Assembly: GCA_016713505.1 (NCBI GenBank)
Contig: JADJPA010000002.1
Coordinates: 405,756 to 469,755 of the forward strand
Reading direction: 5' to 3'
DNA length: 64,000 nt
From: Candidatus Competibacteraceae bacterium
Lineage (GTDB): Bacteria; Pseudomonadota; Gammaproteobacteria; Competibacterales; Competibacteraceae
Made by a program: the position numbers and the translations under genes. The notes beneath the pieces were generated by a model. It had not been told where the DNA came from and searched no databases. It saw only the letters and a list, made by a program, of their open reading frames with translations. Numbering within the stretch: position 1 is the first letter of the stretch; the number at the start of each line of letters is the position of its first letter. Below, in pieces: positions 61,985 to 64,000 of this stretch.

Positions 61985-62142
61985 CCCGTCTTATTGATAT
62001 ACAAAATCGCGTCCCACACCCGCCTCAAATCCACTTCCTGCGGGCGACCCGCCCCTATTTGTTCTTCCTGCCGCAGGCATTCTTCCACCACCGCCCACTC
62101 TTCATCCGTCAGATCACTGGGGTATCTTTGATCAGGCCTCAT
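61750..62142 (-). CDS. IS5-family transposase, OrfA part
   Basis: 130 codons. RYPSDLTDEEWAVVEECL, VDLRRVWDAILYINKTGCQW and AYLPHDFPPRTTVNYHYTKW are the N-terminal domain of IS5-type transposases (helix-turn-helix and linker). After RRRVRKK the frame loses family similarity, because the true continuation is in the -1 frame (OrfB) beginning at the A8 slippery run. The tail SRARESSTAKASRVRP is therefore an unshifted read-through. Confidence 0.85.
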   Translation of the reverse strand: MRPDQRYPSDLTDEEWAVVEECLRQEEQIGAGRPQEVDLRRVWDAILYINKTGCQWAYLPHDFPPRTTVNYHYTKWSANGFFARVNAEVRRRVRKKTVEPRSRARESSTAKASRVRPNPPRNRVLTAGRK

Positions 62143-62221
62143 TTCGAGTTCTCAACCCTTTTAATTCAAACCCTCAATTTATAAACCAAGAATATCATCA
62201 TTTTATAAATATATCAATAGC

Positions 62222-62503
62222 TTAATATTGGGATAGGCTCTGATCGTAGTGGCCACCGATGGCGAAAATATAGATGTACCGATCATCGAATTTATACACC
62301 ACGCGATCTTTTTGGCTCAGCCGCCGCGACCAAAGACCGGAGAGGTTGTGTTTTAAGGGTTCGGGCTTGCCCGTGCCAGTGCTTGGGTCGCCGCGCAGCA
62401 TTTCTTTCAATATGTTGCATAGCGTTTTATGGAGTTGTTTGTCCTTTAGCCTGAGTGTTTCATAAGCGGCCCAGGTATGGCCTTCAAATACTAGTGATCT
62501 CAT
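62222..62503 (-). CDS. yoeB: Txe/YoeB-family toxin
   Basis: A 93-residue mRNA interferase. MRSLVFEGHTWAAYETLRLK, KPEPLKHNLSGLWSRRLSQK and DRVVYKFDDRYIYIFAIGGH followed by YDQ are the full Txe/YoeB pattern, including the catalytic His-Tyr end. It cleaves mRNA at the ribosome when free. It overlaps the antitoxin gene by 20 bp on the same strand. Downstream of both lies the insertion sequence. It looks intact. Confidence 0.93.
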   Translation of the reverse strand: MRSLVFEGHTWAAYETLRLKDKQLHKTLCNILKEMLRGDPSTGTGKPEPLKHNLSGLWSRRLSQKDRVVYKFDDRYIYIFAIGGHYDQSLSQY

Positions 62504-62756
62504 CTATCTCCTCGGCCGAAGGCGGGTATCCTGTCCCTTTTTCATGGGTGCGCAGAGATTCGGCTATTTGCCGCATCAAATCGCTGTTTTGTAGAACGAA
62601 AAGCGTTTCTTGCTCGCGTTCCCAGTCATCCGCGCTCACAACGATGAAATCATCTCCGCCTCGTCGTGTCACCTTTAGCGGTACATGCTTGCTAATAACC
62701 TGTTCCACAAGATTTTTTAGTTTATCTCTAAATTGATTGACGCTTACGCTATCCAT
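62484..62756 (-). CDS. yefM: Phd/YefM-family antitoxin
   Basis: A 90-residue antitoxin. The N-terminal Phd fold reads DSVSVNQFRDKLKNLVEQVI and PLKVTRRGGDDFIVVSADDW, and the flexible acidic C-terminus (YPPSAEEIDEITSI) binds YoeB. It should also repress its own promoter, in the AT-rich stretch near 62780-62810. Complete and paired with yoeB. Confidence 0.93.
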   Translation of the reverse strand: MDSVSVNQFRDKLKNLVEQVISKHVPLKVTRRGGDDFIVVSADDWEREQETLFVLQNSDLMRQIAESLRTHEKGTGYPPSAEEIDEITSI

Positions 62757-62833
62757 CGGGTATCGCTCTGAGTTGTACGGTGATGACGTACATTAATATA
62801 GATAAAATATCTCGGTGGAGCAATTGGGCAAAT

Positions 62834-62985
62834 CCCCAACAATCGCTGACTACCACCCCCGCTGATCGGCTGGCTGGTGATCTGGATACCCGCGCCGGAG
62901 CCGACGTCTGGCAAGTCCTGCACGATCTGATCTTCTCGCCAAGGCTGCTGATCGGATCGTCGGCAGCGTGGGTGGGCGAAAACCA
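62834..62985 (+). pseudogene. Relic of an ABC-ATPase 3' part
   Basis: The DNA aligns by eye with 61014-61200 of the intact ATPase gene: ATCTGGATACCC, GCAAGTCCTGCACGATCTGA and a broken ADRIVG segment in place of ADRQIG. In-frame reading (ADRLAGDLDTRAGADVWQVL, then HDL) fits ADEPTGNLDTQSSANVRQIL. The 45 bp between the two CACGATCTGA repeats of the intact gene are missing, and a 2-bp insertion follows. No start, Walker A or signature remains. It is a diverged paralogue or old duplicate, not a recent copy. Confidence 0.65.
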
Positions 62986-63143
62986 GAAAGATCAAATAAT
63001 TTTTGACAAACAAGGCAAATTGTGACCGATATGCTGAAATCACATAATCGCTTATTGGACTTCGGGATGTGCGTATCGGCTTCCGCAGACTGCGCAAATT
63101 CGTCATCAAGTTCGAGTGACATAGACTTTCTTATGGAGGCGGA

Positions 63144-63632
63144 ATGCATCAAACGCTAACAGCGATTCAGGAGCACTTAGAGCAAGTTATCACCCAAGTG
63201 CATTCCGCAGTTCCAAACGACGAACCGTTCGGGAACGCGCAAGGGCAATGGAGCTTTCCGGGGCTTACTCGCGGGGAGTTGATTGAAGAAGCACGGTCGA
63301 TCATTGACCTGATCAAAGATCAAGGAGGCGACGACATTGGTGATCGCGACGCGCGACTCGGAGACTACATTCGCCGCCTTCAGCATCTTCAACAGCAGAC
63401 GGTTGGGCAGCTTTGGGGCAATGCCGGTCAGGCTGTGCCCGCATTTATGCTCACGTTGGATGGACTTCGCAAAGCGCTTGCACCTGTCCTGATCCGAGAC
63501 GGACACGCTGAGGCAGTCGTCAAGCTCAGGAAGTTGGCCAATCAGCTTCGTGGCATGGAGTCGAGGCTGAATGGTTTGGAGCCTCGCACTGCTGCGCTCA
63601 CCACGATGATAGAGCGCATCGAGCAGGCATAA
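63144..63632 (+). CDS. Hypothetical helical protein, 162 residues
   Basis: A soluble, mostly helical protein starting at ATG 63144 with a GGAGG-like site (TGGAGGCGGA). Coiled-coil-prone heptads occur at 1-20 and 125-160 (VVKLRKLANQLRGMESRLNG). No family is recognised. It reads like the front part of a larger protein: the sequence after its stop has no long plus-strand frame, so it may be complete or a truncated fragment. Confidence 0.5.
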   Translation: MHQTLTAIQEHLEQVITQVHSAVPNDEPFGNAQGQWSFPGLTRGELIEEARSIIDLIKDQGGDDIGDRDARLGDYIRRLQHLQQQTVGQLWGNAGQAVPAFMLTLDGLRKALAPVLIRDGHAEAVVKLRKLANQLRGMESRLNGLEPRTAALTTMIERIEQA

Positions 63633-64000
63633 AGTCCGGCCCTAGGAGAGTGCTACACGTATGTCACGTTGCCGGTATTCGCGGAGGGCAAATACGAAGT
63701 TGCAAATCTCAATTGTCGTACCTGACAAAGAGCATTTCTCAGTCACTGCTCATCTGCTACCTCAGATTCGGGAGCTTCCCGACGGCGCAAAATCCAGCTC
63801 GATGTTGGGGGTGACCTGACCCAACGCTGAACTGGACGCCCAACGGCACGCCACGCAAGCTCGGTTGGCGTGTATCGTTCTCTGGTCGATTTGCTATCGG
63901 TTCGATTTCATTCGCTGACCGCATTCGCGCATTGCCCCGTCTTCTCGAACTCCGCGAAATTGCCCAGCGTGGTTTCGGCGATATTGCGCAGGGCGTGGTC
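63633..64000. other. Right end of the window, no recognised gene
   Basis: About 368 bp. On the minus strand a 30-codon frame open at the right edge (63908-64000) reads DHALRNIAETTLGNFAEFEK and TGQCANAVSE before TGA; it could be the C-terminus of a gene lying outside. I do not recognise it. Confidence 0.25.

Larger units (their letters stand above)
61288..62155 (-). mobile_element. IS5-family insertion sequence (about 870 bp)
   Basis: Two overlapping minus-strand frames encode an IS5-type transposase. The proposed ends read TTGAGAAC on the top strand at 61288 and the same TTGAGAAC on the bottom strand at 62155, with weak similarity for about 12 more bases. A target duplication could not be seen, so the exact ends are uncertain by a few bases. 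It separates the second ABC efflux operon from a toxin-antitoxin pair and an ABC relic. Confidence 0.75.

Overview
The window reads as chromosomal DNA from a GC-rich gammaproteobacterium. The protein content fits an environmental, possibly activated-sludge type organism: PPK2 polyphosphate kinase, OvoA, DctA, a TIGR03118/DUF3455 pair, many CheB/CheR-PAS and ABC-efflux genes. The family-level placement (for example Competibacteraceae-like) is inference from protein flavour only. No rRNA, tRNA, CRISPR array or prophage was seen.

Layout. 1-2800: end of gamma-glutamyltranspeptidase, a DUF4921 GalT-like protein, an EamA transporter and a PGPGW membrane protein. 2995-6575: a broken TRAP solute-binding gene, then an alanine module (alanine racemase, alanine dehydrogenase, divergent Lrp-type regulator). 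6628-10663: an unusual divergent cluster made of a Nudix/NrtR-type regulator, a J-domain/pseudokinase-like protein, a VWA protein and a PurA paralogue; this is the best candidate here for an undescribed system. 10664-11966: two toxin-antitoxin-like pairs, one with a toxin killed by two stop codons. 12130-13115: cobalamin riboswitch and bluB. 13390-17476: TIGR03118 and DUF3455 proteins, a TrkA-type ion channel, and a small Cys-rich protein behind a clear promoter and palindrome. 17801-22992: a CheB-CheR-PAS fusion and a hybrid histidine kinase. 23593-24213: gene relics (fumC/aconitase fusion scar). 24561-36276: OvoA, an SDR, a very large SNF2 helicase, DctA, an amino-acid binding protein and AlaA. 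36446-39063: stress-type small proteins and a putative BECR-fold RNase with a small partner. 39136-42782: AhpD-like enzyme, LhgO-like oxidase, a perfect palindrome containing two DnaA boxes, a MoxR/VWA fusion relic, and a molybdate operon reduced to modA plus a modC tail. 43089-49209: pirin, acyl-CoA synthetase, SDR, PPK2, DUF808, DUF924. 49563-52257: a four-gene cassette of two HSGGG hydrolases, a secreted small protein and a degenerate M23 protein. 52672-61222: two adjacent ABC-type efflux systems (OMF-MacA-MacB type, then a DevBCA-like set) with a periplasmic M23 gene between. 61288-64000: an IS5-like insertion sequence with a -1 frameshift site, a YefM/YoeB pair, an ABC-ATPase relic and an unrecognised gene.

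A striking feature is the number of gene relics that look like deletion scars, in several cases joining the front of one gene to the back of its expected neighbour. They may reflect real genome decay or assembly problems; read mapping would separate these.
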